A stretch of 64,000 nt of DNA, from contig CAJNOJ010000139.1 of assembly GCA_905250025.1 (NCBI GenBank), positions 1 through 64,000 on the forward strand, in the 5' to 3' direction. The notes beneath the pieces are model-generated. The model was not told the origin of the DNA and searched no databases. It saw only the letters and a list, made by a program, of their open reading frames with translations. The first letter of the stretch is position 1, and every line of letters begins with the position of its first letter. This document shows, piece by piece, positions 22,586-34,577 of this stretch. Source of the stretch: Adineta ricciae. Its lineage: Eukaryota > Rotifera > Eurotatoria > Adinetida > Adinetidae. A program made the translations under genes and the position numbers.

Positions 22586-25500
22586 TTAGTGAGCAGTAAG
22601 TAATGTCTGGATTCGTTGCGATACAATACTTCTCATAAAATCAGTCATTGCTATTCGAAAAAGATTCGATGGCAGAATGAAAACAAAAACGATGGCCATG
22701 CACGGTAAAAAGGCGATGGAATAGGCAACTAGACTGATGTATGGTTGTCGATCAAGTTTTTTGCAGACAAAGATAAAACTTAATGCCAGACGAGGAATAC
22801 CAAGACAGCCGAGTACAATAGGTGCTATGAGAATGTGCTTGTGTTTATCAATTGACTTTCTCAACATCTCTACTCTCATTCGTAGTCTTGCACTGTGACT
22901 GTGAGTAGAGCAGGCGTTTTTGTTGTCCAAGTATTGTTGATTTTTGAAGGTTGTAGTTTTGAAAATGATAATAATACTAGTGATAAAATTGATTAGTAAT
23001 GGCAATAAGAATAGGAGAACATTTGTAATTGAGTATAAGATCAGCATTACTGGTCGATCGACATTTAATGTGAGTACACACCAAGCTCGTTCATCGTATG
23101 AATCGATAACAATACGACGAAAGATCAATTCCGGACAAGAAACGATTGCAAGAAAAATGAGAATGCATGCAATACATCGTCGAGCAAAGCGCTGACTTGC
23201 TGAACGTGAATATTTAATTGGATATATGACGGTATATGCTCGATCGGTAGCCACGCATGCATAGAGCCATTCGCAACTCGTTGGTGACCATTTCAGCAGA
23301 AATTCCATTAGTGAACAACCAATATTAGTTTGCTTTGGATTAAAAACAATGACTATTTTGCATATGAGTGCTACCATTGCCAATAGGCCAAGAATAGAGG
23401 CGACAAGCAAGTACAGTCCACATCCTGATTCGTGTGTCGTCTTTCTCATGAATGTACCGAAAGCTAATGCATTAAAACTCAATCCCAACAGGATTAGTGT
23501 TCCAAGAATGAGAACAGCCATTTGACATACTGCAGTCTGTTGAAAAATATTCGTTGCACTCGAACGAATATGTGATCCAATAATTGCATCAAGCGATAGA
23601 CTATAAGTTGCTCGGGAGAATTGGCAAGTCGATCCATAGCTACACTGTTTGCAGATACATACTGCACTGGTTGGACAGGTCTCGTCATCTTGTACACACA
23701 TGTGGTGACTGTGACATTTGTTCCACGAACATTTTCGAGGTGTACTGTGAAAATGAAAACAATTCGCATGATTCGTTCGATCGCACAAACACATGAGTGT
23801 CTCATCGTAGAAACATATGGCTTGCTGGTTGAGGCATTGGCGTTGATAGTTTTTTACACGACGTAATGGTGGCTGGTTGAGTACAGTTTGATTGAATAGT
23901 TCGTGAATCGGGCGGCATCGGCGAGAAGGGTGAACTACGGTGTGGAGTTCAGTTAGAGATGAAGAATACTCTCCACGTAGTAGTAAAAGATACAAGTCAA
24001 ATCGATCTTGATGTTCGTACAATTGAATGAAAACCAGATTAGCCATATTGCGTCGGTGATCGAAATAGAACGTCAGATTGAACATTTCACGATGGATTCG
24101 ACGAAAATATGTGAAAACCCGAGGCTCATTGACTAGGACTGTTTCCATCACATGAATAAAAACAATATTCGACAATGGAATACTTATTTCCGGGGCAAAA
24201 GAAATTGAAATACGTGGCTTGACTTTTTCACATCCTTCACCAAACCATTCTTCATCACACAAACACATGAATTTTTTCCTTATATCATAACGTACATCAA
24301 GTGGAACACATCTACCATGTCCGCTGCAATTCGTCTTCGCACATGGATTGAAAACAATCAAACATCGACGGCCAGTACGATCGAGAGGACATACACAAAT
24401 GTCTCGCTGAAGGTCACGATCATATCCAAGACATAAAGAATCATTTGAACACGACGTGCAATTCGAATAAGTGATCGTTGTTGTTGTTGTTGACGATGTC
24501 GTCGACATATTCATGACCACAAGTTCCTTTGCTAGTCGACGAACAGGTAAGAATTCAAAGAAAACGGGAAAACTCCACAAGCTAACATGCCGAAGCGTAT
24601 CGGCAGTGAATGCATGGATGTGTATAGTATGATTAAAGAACACTAAGGGCAAATCATCGATTGGGTAGAGTAATTCGAGCATATACCGTGGTGAACAATG
24701 TTGTTGTGGCGTATAAATAAATTCTTCGTGAGAAACAATCGAAAGTGTCAGATGATCACGCACTAATAAAACCACGAATTTGAGTATCGGCATATGATTA
24801 TCGACGAGATTGCCTATGCGAAGTTGGAGGATGAGAGTGACGCGTTTTCGTTGGAATTGACAACGATCACCGTAATAATAGTTTGGACAGAGACAGAAAA
24901 ATCCAGGTGGATCAATTGTCGAGCGAACATACAGACCAGAATTGCATTGCCAGAGGGTGCTTGCGGTCAATGCTCGATTCGAATAATCTGGAAATCTACT
25001 GATCTCAAACATTTGCTCTCGTTCAAGGTTATCAACCTCACAAAAGAGATTGTCTTCACCTTCGGAACACATGTGAATAGGGTTACAAAATTCTAAATAA
25101 AAACGCTGAAAGGATTAGGTAAAATCCAAAATTGAACTATTTACTGGTAGCCAAATATCGACCGTTACGACAGCGAAATTGGCGAGGGTGGCAGAAACTT
25201 TTTCGACCATTGTTGAGCCATACACATGCTGTTGTTTCATCGTCATTGTCCGGACAATCTTGATGGCAATCACATATTTGATACCGGTGAATACAAATGT
25301 CCGAATTGTTGCATCGAAATTGACGAATCGATTTACCGGGATATTTCATGCGACAGAATTCTGGTTCGTCAATCGACCCGACGCAATCGACGATGCCATC
25401 ATTTGCCCGTGTTTTCGGCAGACATCTCGGATGACCTGTATCTACATTCAAACAGAAATGCTTGGTACTATTACAATGCAGAGCACTGAGACTCGATTGT

Positions 25501-27243
25501 GAACACGTCTTCAATTCATCGCTTCCGTCTGGACAATTCCACATCCAATTGCAATCTGTATAGTGCGTCGAACAAGGCCATTCGGTTTTGAGACAATGTG
25601 ATTCATCTGTATCATTCGAAATGTTTGAAATTCGTTCGACAATACCATTGCAGATTTCAGAAAATGTGAAATCAAAGCGAGCTGTTTTTCCTTGGTAGGT
25701 CAAGCACTGGTCCGTCAAAGGATCAAAACATGCATACCAATGTCGAATATGTTCATCGCTCTTGTCGAAGCAGTGTGGCTAAAAATAGATTTTATACCAG
25801 ATGTTTAATCAAGTGAAAATTGACTTACAACGCTATCAAAAACAAGTGATCGTGACAAACATTTTGTTCCATTATCACATTCAAATCGATACGGAAGTTC
25901 GAGTGCACACGTATTCGGATGATGTTCGTCCTCTTCATTAGCACAATCTGCAACACCGTCCAATAATCGATGATAGGATAAACATTTGCTGTGATCATCG
26001 CATTGAAATAGTGAACATTGATTCATCTCATGATTTAATGGTAGTAATGAACATGAACGTACGAATCGTTTAACATCTCGTAACATTTCATCAAACGTAA
26101 CATAAGTTCTCGTCGTAAATGTCTCGAATGATCGACACGTTAAAGCGTTCTGAGTCTTGTTTTCGATGACCAGATAGGGACAGAGTGTCTGATTAAAACA
26201 AATCATGTCTGGTGTTGTATTGCGATAGATCAAATATATGTGTGAATATAATATAAGTGTTGACGGTGGCATTCGGGAAAAATAAAGACGATCTCGTTGA
26301 GTGATACATCCATCACTATATTGAAGGTTTGGTCCATCGTAACAATGGCCGTCGCCACATGAAAACAGTAACGAACTACATGCGTAATTTTCACAAGCCA
26401 TTAGAAAACCTAGTAATTGGCATATTTTATTATTAAATACGTTTTCATCCGATTCATCCATACAATCATGAAAATAATCTCCATAGAGTGTCTTATCAAT
26501 GCACTGTGAATTGGAACAACGATATTCTGTTTGTGGATCGCATTCATGTCTTTCAAGCTCAAGGCAATAGTACTCATCCAGGCCATTACTACAATTAATT
26601 TTACCTTAAATGACGAAAAGAAATTCTTATTTTACTGAATAATCAACGTTCACTAACCATCGCATATCTCACGCCAATCTAGACAAATGATGGAATTACA
26701 TTCTTCATAATCCATAACATAGCATGTGCCATTCGTCATAGATAAAATATCAGTAGTTGAATATTTTCTCCTCTGTTGCTCTTGTTCTTGTATAAGATTC
26801 GCTAAGATCTTGTCTGAATCGAATGTATATTCACATTGCGCTCCAAACCAAAGATCGGAACAATTGAAAAACAGACCTGTTACTTTACCTGCTGCATATT
26901 CTTCAACTATATCCATTGGGGCAAACCAGTCAAGTAGTTGATCACTCGAAATGTTCATTTCACGTAATTGATTGAATGTCAGTTGTTGACCATTCATCGT
27001 CGTTTTATTAGGAATGGACAGATCCTCAACCGATCGACGACAAAATCGTACTATTTCAAATTTGGCTTGAGGGCTAAGTATATCATTAATCGCTCCATAG
27101 CGTCCAGTTCTAAGTGTCACAATGTGCAAACAATCAAATGCATTACTATAACCATTCGTGTCATGCATTAGACGTGAACCAGTGCATACAGTCCACAAGG
27201 TGATTATAAAAAATACAGTACTAAATCTTTTCGTTGCGTTCAT
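22586..27243 (-). CDS. Giant LDLa/EGF-rich 7TM receptor (copy 1, complete)
   Basis: Four exons: 27243-26658, 26604-25829, 25778-25145 and 25092-22586; 1500 aa. All junctions are GT-AG and phase-consistent, with introns of 50-53 nt. Signal peptide: MNATKRFSTVFFIITLWTVCTG. Several LDL-receptor class A units follow, shown by CDGKINCSNGLDE, CMDESDE, CNWMWNCPDGSDE and CHQDCPDNDDE. EGF-like modules (FFCLCPNYYYGDRCQF, CVCPLDRTGRRC, FMCLCDEEWFGEGC) alternate with large extracellular domains. The C-terminal 300 residues form seven membrane helices with CVATDRAYTVIYP (DRA in place of DRY) and FILPSNLFR at the NPxxY position. Likely a cell-surface receptor binding extracellular protein or lipid ligands. 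A (GTT)n run at about 24476-24495 encodes a Thr tract three residues longer than in copy 2. Confidence 0.85.
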
Positions 27244-27971
27244 CTGCTTAGATGATCCTAAACAGCTAACTGCGATACACTGTTTTACCTCACATTAGAT
27301 TTTTAGTAGATGTTTATCGCTGGGCCTCTCTCTTCTGTTGCATTTACACAAACATAGAATACTATACATGGATATCCTGTTAACGGTAAATGCGTTTTTT
27401 ACTTTGCACTTATCAACATGACTGACAAAGTTTATTATTTCTATGTGCGGAATTGAGATTTTACTAGATGAACGGTGAATCAGAATGAGTATAGATCAAT
27501 GCATAAACATAGTTCGTATCTCGAATTGATTAACTATCTTTGAACATGTAGTAAACATCATTTTCTTAATTGTTATCGACGCATTGCTTGTACTTGATCG
27601 ATGAACTTGGTTATTTGTCGTGCGGGTCGTTGTCGTTATGAACCGCCATACTGAGAGAGATATTCGGTGTTTTTACTGTTCCTAGAAAAAACTCTCACTC
27701 AACCGACACCACCGCCTTCATATTAACTGACGGTTGATAGGTGATTCAATGAAGGCTGTTCATAGTACGTTCATTTACATTTACACTTGGGACTGAAACA
27801 TTTTTCAAACACATGCCAGTGTATTACAAGCGATGGAACGATCAAATATCGTAATCTATCGCGGTTTGGAGTGCGAGATCTTTTATTTATTTTTTGATAG
27901 AATGAAACACTATCACGAAACAGAACTAATACTTAAAGTTATGTTTCGAGTGGACCGTTGGATTTCGTTCA
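27244..27971. other. Intergenic region with no gene seen
   Basis: Between the receptor start and the 3' end of the GIMAP gene. Only short frames. No counterpart in block B2, where sequence is lost from the gap at 50449. Confidence 0.6.
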
Positions 27972-28670
27972 TCATAAAATAGTACATATGTTTTCAAAAA
28001 AGCCATCGTTTGTAGGTCGAATACCTTCTATAGGTTTTGATAAATACTCAAGAAGACCCTTTCGTTGAACATTCATCCATTTCATAATACCTTCATACAT
28101 CCATTCATTTACTTCAGATGGTTGTGGTAATCCGATACATTGAAAATTGATTGCCCTATTACTTCTAACTATCAATAACTTTTTGAGCGTACGATCGGCT
28201 AAACATTCTTTTTCATATTGATCTCGAAGTTGCTGATTCGAACATTCGCAATGTGATAGTAATAAAAAAGCATGTTTTTTTCTTTCATCATCACTCAATT
28301 TAAATGCCTTGATAATATCCTCTAATGCATTACGATTTTCGTCTGTTAATCGGCCAGCTCTTAGGATAATAACGAAATAATTAACATATTGAATATCTTG
28401 TTTAACAGCTGCCGCCACAGTGCTCACAACTTCAGCATTTGTCATTGTCGTATCAGCTAAACCTTGTGTATCAATGAACTTAAATGCTATTAATTCATTA
28501 TTCGTATTTATTGATTTCCATTTTGATTCGATACCCTTCGTGACGCTTTGAAAGCTGGCATTGACCTTGAAAGCCTTATCATCTTCGAGCAGAAAATTAC
28601 ACAGGCGTGACTTGCCACAACCCGTGGGACCAAGAAATACAACATGGACATCTCGTTTACTGTTCGCCAT
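27972..28670 (-). CDS. GIMAP/AIG1-family GTPase
   Basis: 232 aa, intronless. P-loop G1 is GPTGCGKS (residues 14-21), G3 is DTQG (67-70), and the AIG1-specific conserved box is IILRAGRLTDENRNAL (about 101-116). There is no clear C-terminal membrane segment. The family comprises septin/dynamin-like GTP-binding proteins linked to immune responses in vertebrates and plants; the role in this animal is unknown. The gene exists only in block B1. Its 5' flank begins with a G-rich telomere-like stretch (28679-28712) and continues into a segment related to the flank of the ADP-ribosyltransferase gene at 63.4 kb. Confidence 0.9.
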   Translation of the reverse strand: MANSKRDVHVVFLGPTGCGKSRLCNFLLEDDKAFKVNASFQSVTKGIESKWKSINTNNELIAFKFIDTQGLADTTMTNAEVVSTVAAAVKQDIQYVNYFVIILRAGRLTDENRNALEDIIKAFKLSDDERKKHAFLLLSHCECSNQQLRDQYEKECLADRTLKKLLIVRSNRAINFQCIGLPQPSEVNEWMYEGIMKWMNVQRKGLLEYLSKPIEGIRPTNDGFFENICTIL

Positions 28671-28678
28671 ATCTTGAG

Positions 28679-28712
28679 GGAGTGTGAGGGTGTGGACGAA
28701 TGTGGGTAGATG
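28679..28712. repeat. G-rich telomere-like tract upstream of the GIMAP start codon
   Basis: GAGGGAGTGTGAGGGTGTGG followed by a GTGGG unit. The reported bdelloid telomere repeat is TGTGGG; this tract is a degenerate variant, similar to those at 34541-34577, 58029-58048 and 60697-60710 (the last two as the C-rich complement). It lies in the presumed 5' UTR. Confidence 0.4.
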
Positions 28713-28764
28713 CAGTTCACGTTATCTATAAAATACTGATCATTTAAATACAACCCAACCATAA

Positions 28765-29210
28765 ACGTTGCTTGGCTTTTTCCAACATTTCTTTTCTGTT
28801 CTCTCCCGTACTTCTGTGACGCACGCCTCATAAACAGAAGAAAAAAAAGTGCTTTACAAAAAATATTTGTTGATAAAGTCTTTCTCTTTATACATACATG
28901 CAGCCGAATGAAATAACGAATTATAATCGAACCAACACTGAATACGGCATCGGAGCTACGAGAAAAGGAAAGAGGTAATATGAGATAAATTCTACTTATT
29001 AATACTATAGACACAGATTCAAATATGTACGGATTGCATTCGAATGTCGACAAGTAACTGATTGCTGCCATAGTGAGGCGATGGACAACATAAGTATAAA
29101 AAATAGCTCGGTTCGATTTCTGTTGCAGTTGAAGACTTTTTCATCAGATAGTATTGTAAATGAAACATTCGTTCTTGTAAGTTACAAAGGATGAAAAATA
29201 TTGTAGAAAA
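28765..29210 (-). promoter_or_regulatory. Upstream segment of the GIMAP gene, related to 63480-63740
   Basis: Two stretches, 28768-28900 (GCTTGG..TTTTTCCAAC, CTCTCCCGTACTTCT, CAGAAGA.AAAAAGTG, TTTACAAAAAATATTT, AAAGTCTTTCTCTTTA.ACATACATG) and 29085-29210 (ACAAC..AAGTATAAA, ATAGCTCGGTTCGATTTCTG), align with little change to the flank of the ADP-ribosyltransferase-TPR gene. An extra block of about 185 bp separates them here. Both genes are on the minus strand and the segment lies 5' of both, so it may carry a shared promoter. Confidence 0.55.
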
Positions 29211-29497
29211 CGAATCAGATCAGCATAATCGGAAAATTCTGATTCTGTCACGATCTAAGAGAACATGTTGCCTATTTAGCTACAATACTAAGCGCTCCTT
29301 GATGTTACGACTACGCATTCGTAGATGATCCGGTGAAAAGCATCAATGCGACTATTATTAGAAATTATACCTGTAATCAACAATTTTCACTTCTCTTACT
29401 CGTGTTCAACGATGTACCTGTTGTTTCATTCTTTTCCTTGTGTCCATGTTTCTGAATATCATAGACTATGATTTATCAAATGAAGTAAAATAAAAAA

Positions 29498-30051
29498 ATG
29501 CATCGAATATGTCATTTGATTCGCTTTACACATCTCCTCGACTGTTTTTCTATTTTCTCGATTATCATTCGTATCTTTGTAGAACTCTTTTCTTTTAATT
29601 ATTCTAGATCTCCTGCTTGTTCAGTTCTTTCGACGACCTCGACCTCGTCGATTTCTTTTTCTTGGTACTTCCGATTCAACTATCGAAAGTAATATGAGAT
29701 GTACGCCTTTTTTTATGCTGTAGATCGTATGATAATGGCTATCATCTTTACTTGTTTTTGTCGAAAATCTCAGAAAGATCGCGAAGCAAATGAATTCTTG
29801 GATGATAATCAGATTGGTCTAGAAGCAGATGAAGAATATTTTCACAAAACTAATAAGGTAGACCTTTTAGATATCTTTCAATATCGATAGCGATAGATGA
29901 TGTTATTTTTAGAAGAAGTCGATGATTGCTCGTCCGTCTTCGTCAAAAGCGTCTGAAAGAAATTCACATGTGGACAGTCATTCGAGAAATGTTGATGTAT
30001 ATTTTCTCAATTCAGTCGTATCTACATATCACAATGATTACCGTTTCTTGA
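29498..30051 (+). pseudogene. Polycystin-1-like channel remnant (copy 1)
   Basis: Separated pieces match the membrane region of polycystin-1 family proteins as found in bdelloids. CFCRKSQKDREANEFLDDNQ with GLEADEEYFH (about 29750-29850) corresponds to a cytosolic loop, and QKRLKEIHMWTVIREMLMYI (about 29944-30003) leads into the next helix and stops at 30049-30051. The exon that should precede the loop is lost; unrelated sequence sits upstream of about 29670. No flanking PLAT or later pore exons are seen, so this is a gene fragment. Confidence 0.6.
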
Positions 30052-31311
30052 ATCGATAAGTGGAATTCTTTGAATTTCGTTCAATATGATTTTCTATTTC
30101 CTTATGATAATATCCAAGTATGACGACCATGATGATGAAATAGATATATTCCCAAGGCTAATAAATGACAGCTAACAATTCGACCTATTCCATAATTTTC
30201 ATCAGATATCTTTTGTACGATTAGATTTACATTCTCATGTATTATTGGAAAATTTCTTTTTTGTCAAGCAAATCATTCATAATCACTTTCGAAAGACTTG
30301 GAAAGGGAGAAATGTGTTCGAACCGAGCGGATCTTAGAGAAGACATAGAGAATTGATATTAATTTCAAGTTTTATTCTTTGCTTTATGTTTCAGAACGTA
30401 ATGGATTTTCTCATGTACTTTTACACATCACTAGTCAGTTCTTTTATAAATGAATGTTTTCATCGATATTTTTGAGTCTTTGGCTCATATTTAGACTTGA
30501 ATTGATCAAATTTTAGTAACTTCGGTGGTTTATTGCCATTTCATTTGAATACGATTATTTAGTTTTATGAAATTCATCACATCTATATACTCATTCTGTA
30601 TGGTTCAATCCGCACAATATCCTTAACATATCAAATTTCCTGTTACTACAGGCACCTTGAAGAAGAATCATTCACTCATACGACGGATTGTTTTGTTGAT
30701 GAAGAGTGCTTCATATAATATCTGAATAGAAAGATTCATTTAGTTTAATCATGTCTAACAGTTCAATTGGATATGTTTTTTAAATCAACGGAAACACAAA
30801 TTGTTTCGAATTGAGAACATCGCACTTATTATTTGCTTGACGGTATTCAATACGTCGTTCTTTTATTTGATTCGTTGAAGAATTCAGGTGAGAACAGATT
30901 TCTACCAAAGATATGTTATAGTATGTTCGTCAGCTTTCAACATTGCCTTTTGCAAGATATGCAAACAAAAAAGACGAAACAAAAACCTTGTTTCTATCTT
31001 ATCTCCATTGCTCAAATAAATGTATGAGTGCGACTCGTGTTTGCTGTTTTTTTCCCTTTTCATCACACCATTATACATACGCATTCGGAAATGAACTCAC
31101 AGAATATTCGATAAAGCAAAACATTTCTGTATGATTAGTATGCAAATATCCTTTTATGTCGAATGATTTCATTATTAACGCTTAGTTGCACATTTAAAAT
31201 ATAAAGCCATAAGATGAATAATATTTATTCATCATTCACTTATATAAAATATAGAAATAAGAAACTTATAAATGTACTTGACTGTCTATTGAAATCCGAA
31301 TACTTCGAACT
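30052..31311. other. Intergenic, with possible minus-strand relic
   Basis: No intact gene. Around 30700-30900 the minus strand carries a broken counterpart of the frame called at 52991-53242; here single-base indels disrupt it. The remainder is AT-rich upstream sequence of the next gene. Confidence 0.45.
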
Positions 31312-34053
31312 ATGTTTCTATTCATATTCTACGCCAGTGATATGACACAGAAATATCGTGGAATACTTGGTCTACTTATCTTCCTCATTCTCATTACAAT
31401 TTGTAAAACCCAGCAGTTATCAACAATGAGAAGTGATTTTGATACAATCAGTTCACGTTTGATTGGTAATCGCTATCTAACGATATCAGCCCAAAATGAT
31501 TATTCTTTTTTTCGTGTTGCATTCGCTCCATATGGCCCTGAAAATACGTGTTTTTATTCATATCGATCTACACAAGATTTTGTTCTAAGTATTGCTATTG
31601 GTCAAAATCAAACATATTTTGTTTACATACGTACAAATGACAATGATACAACAACTTTCGAAATCGGTGTATCTTATATAAACAAAACAAAGTGTTTACA
31701 AACTCGAGGAAATACTGAAGAATTTCCTGTAACACCAGTCACATTTCCTTCTTATGTAGTTGATAACATAGTATTGAAAGTTGATCCAGCCGGTGAATAT
31801 GCATATGTCTTTTTAAGAGAAAATATATTTATATATGATATTCATAATGGAACTTTAATCAATATACCGTGGAGTAACGTTTTACCTAATGAAACTCGTT
31901 TCTTCCCGAAAGATGCTGATATCACTGTAACTAAAGATGGTATGTCTTTATGTTTATTAGCTAACTATTATCCCGTATCAACATCATCACGCGTACCGAT
32001 TGTTTATCTACTTCATCTTGAACCTCCATCGAAAATAACTGTCCTGGATCAATTAATACTCATCAATGATAGTTTTGCTAGTTTCTCTTTTACTTATGGA
32101 TATTTTTATGAATATATTATGTCAATATCAATTGAACATCAAACTCAACAAATTCTCGTTGCATTACCTTTTTTTCGTCGAACATTCCTATTGAAATTTA
32201 ATGCTACAAATTTAATATTAATCGATTCAATTTCATCACAAGCAAGATCAGTTGGGTGGATTGATAATGGAACACAAGCTATTTTATTAATAAACAGTAT
32301 TCCGACATTACCATGGGCATCATCACAACTTCACATTATTGATACAACAACGATGAACGTACAAAGTGCTATTCCAAATAATCAACAAAGTATCCCAGTT
32401 CAATCTGGTCAAAAAATAACGAGTTTTAATCGTCTAATTGTTATTCAAGGTGAACCAATTATTTTCACCGCCGATGGACTTGTTCTCTATGTTCCGGCAT
32501 CACCAATTGATCATTATATTGAAGTCACTCAAATAACAGAATCTATATCTCAAATAAAACCATGTCCATCGGGAACTTGGAAGAATCGTATTGGTCCGTA
32601 TTTATGTACAGTTTGTCCAACAGGATTTAAAAAAATGCTTTCAAATAATTCTGTATCTGAATGTCAACCTTGTTTACCTACATCGTATTGTCCACTTGCG
32701 TCAGTAAATGATGTTAATCAATCGTATTATCCATCCATCAATCAAGGATATCCTTATCCCAATTCTCCTCCAAGCGATAATTACGATGATATTATTATAC
32801 AAAATACATTTCAAATAAGTTCATCGAGCGGTCATTGTCTTGTTGTTTCTCCATTATTTTGGACTTTACTTGTTTTTGGTATAATTGGAGTCATTCTATG
32901 TATCATGGGTATTCTTTATTGGATACCGAATGGTAGAAAACATTTTACATGGTTGAAGAAATTGTTTCAACGAACGGATATTGTTGGAGAAGGTGAATTA
33001 TGGTTTGGTGGTTTAGCGTCATTTGCATTAATTGTCTTAATTATATTTGGATTTTGGTTTGGATCCGTTTATATAAAACAATATCCTATTGAAAAAGTGG
33101 ATGGTACATTTTTTACATGTGATTCATCGTTAAAGAATGCAAAATTTTCGTCAACTTTACATTTGTTAGCGTTGCTAAAAGCACCGGAGGAAAAAACAAT
33201 TTTCCAATTATTAGATCAACAAAATTGGACTTTAGTTGTCGATTTTGTTCAAACTGGTTTTACCTGTCAAGATATTCTTGTTCAAGTATTACAATTTCAA
33301 AACTAAATCCATTCTTATTGAATATCGTTTAGGGAAATATCGAATCGTATCAAATTATTCTTCCAGTAGCAAAATGTTTTCTTCAATCGGATAATGCTAC
33401 ACTTACTCTTGTTATTCCATTAACAACTCATCTCATTGATGTACAATTTAATCTAACAGGTTGTTTGACTTTATTGTTTCGTTCGGTTTGTTTGTAAAAG
33501 TCTTTCTTTAGGAAATTCTTATGTTGGTGCAAGTCGGATATGTGTTTTAGGACCATCGATGAATCATAGTGCAAGTTATTCATCGATTCAACAACTATCA
33601 TTTTGTGAGATGATTTCAAATGATGATCAAACAATTTCTCAACATACGAGTGTACAACTTGACTTTACAAAAGTTATTAATCGAACGGAAAGTCTTTATG
33701 ATAATGATCCAGTTGTTTTCAGCGGAATTTGGATTCCTACAGTTACAATTAAATCCTTCAATGATCGAATTGCTTATGAACAACAAGGAGATTATATTCG
33801 ATATTTATCATCTCGACAAATTCTTTCAATTGATTTCAGTGAAACACAATTTTACATTAGAAATATTCAAGAACCAATAGCAAAATCGGGCGAAATCATT
33901 TTTCATAATATTCTTTTTTCAACTGTTTGCATTGAATTATTTGGTTTAGCATATTTATTATTTAAATTGGTTTTATTTCCAGCGGTTCATTGGATTTTCA
34001 TTAAAATTATGAATCGATATTCAAGTAAAACTTCTTCTAAAACAATATTTTAA
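31312..34053 (+). CDS. Large surface protein: beta-propeller-like ectodomain, Cys-rich module, three membrane segments (copy 1)
   Basis: Three exons: 31312-33285, 33333-33459 and 33512-34053; 880 aa. Introns are 47 and 52 nt and all joins are in frame; unspliced reading would stop at 33306. A Met at 31342 starts a cleaner signal peptide (RGILGLLIFLILITICKT) and is the more likely start. Residues about 40-420 have repeated beta-strand blocks (DADITVTKDGMSLCLLA, SVGWIDNGTQAILLINS) suggesting a propeller. Next comes a GCC2/GCC3-like Cys motif (CPSGTWKN..GPYLCTVCPTGFKK, CQPCLPTSYCP). Helices follow at about 513-540, about 563-590 and near residue 840. The family is unnamed to me and probably bdelloid-expanded. 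Copy 2 is at 53626-56367. Confidence 0.8.
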
Positions 34054-34104
34054 CATTGTTAAGTTCAGACAACATGTCAAACCAGAGTGATGTTTTTTTT
34101 TCTC

Positions 34105-34105
34105 N
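34105..34105. other. Single-N assembly join
   Basis: One N interrupts the sequence exactly where homology to copy 2 (56418) ends on the left and homology to 7845 begins on the right. It is best read as a scaffold join of unknown true gap size. Confidence 0.85.
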
Positions 34106-34157
34106 GAATCTTCGAAAGAATAAGTTCGTTTTATCGTTTTTTGTTTATCGAAAATAC

Positions 34158-34349
34158 TTACGAACTGAGATCGACTGTTGCTTGACCACTTCCACATGCT
34201 ACGTCGACCGCAAGTGGAATTTTCTCATCGGTACTTTTTCCATCAAAATAATAATTTCGAATATGTTCGAATAATTCCTTTGGATAACCAGGTCTATAGA
34301 GACGATATTTCGCTGTATGATCTTCGCCGACAAAGAGTTGACTCGTCAT
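34158..34349 (-). pseudogene. Methyltransferase exon 1 only (second copy)
   Basis: Reproduces exon 1 of the methyltransferase at 7196-8086 (exon 34349-34162, donor at 34161), with one amino-acid change (KEVF to KELF) and the SAM-binding VDVACGSGQ motif. Sequence left of it keeps the intron and about 9 bp resembling the start of exon 2, then the N at 34105. Exon 2 is missing from the assembly, so this may be an assembly truncation and not a biological pseudogene. Confidence 0.8.
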
Positions 34350-34540
34350 GACTTTATCTTTATTTAATTATAACAAAATCCATATGAAAATGGTATTCTT
34401 GTTAGTAAAATGTTAAAATCCAGTAATATACATGAACTATAGATGGCGTAATTGAGTGGAAGGAAAGAGGAGAAGATGAAAAAAAACAACTGTTGTTTCG
34501 ATGTCATTATGTAGTCAAACAGCATTTTTTTGTTGACGTC

Positions 34541-34577
34541 GAGAGGGTGCGAGGGTGTGGGTGAGGGTGTGGAGGTG
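34541..34577. repeat. Telomere-like G-rich tract at a deletion junction
   Basis: GAGGGTGTGGGTGAGGGTG repeats, including one exact TGTGGG unit. Left of it, about 30 bp still match the end of the cupin gene at 8242-8290 (TTTTTGTTGACGTCGAGAGG). Right of it, homology resumes at about 10818. The cupin genes and about 2.5 kb are absent between. Confidence 0.55.
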
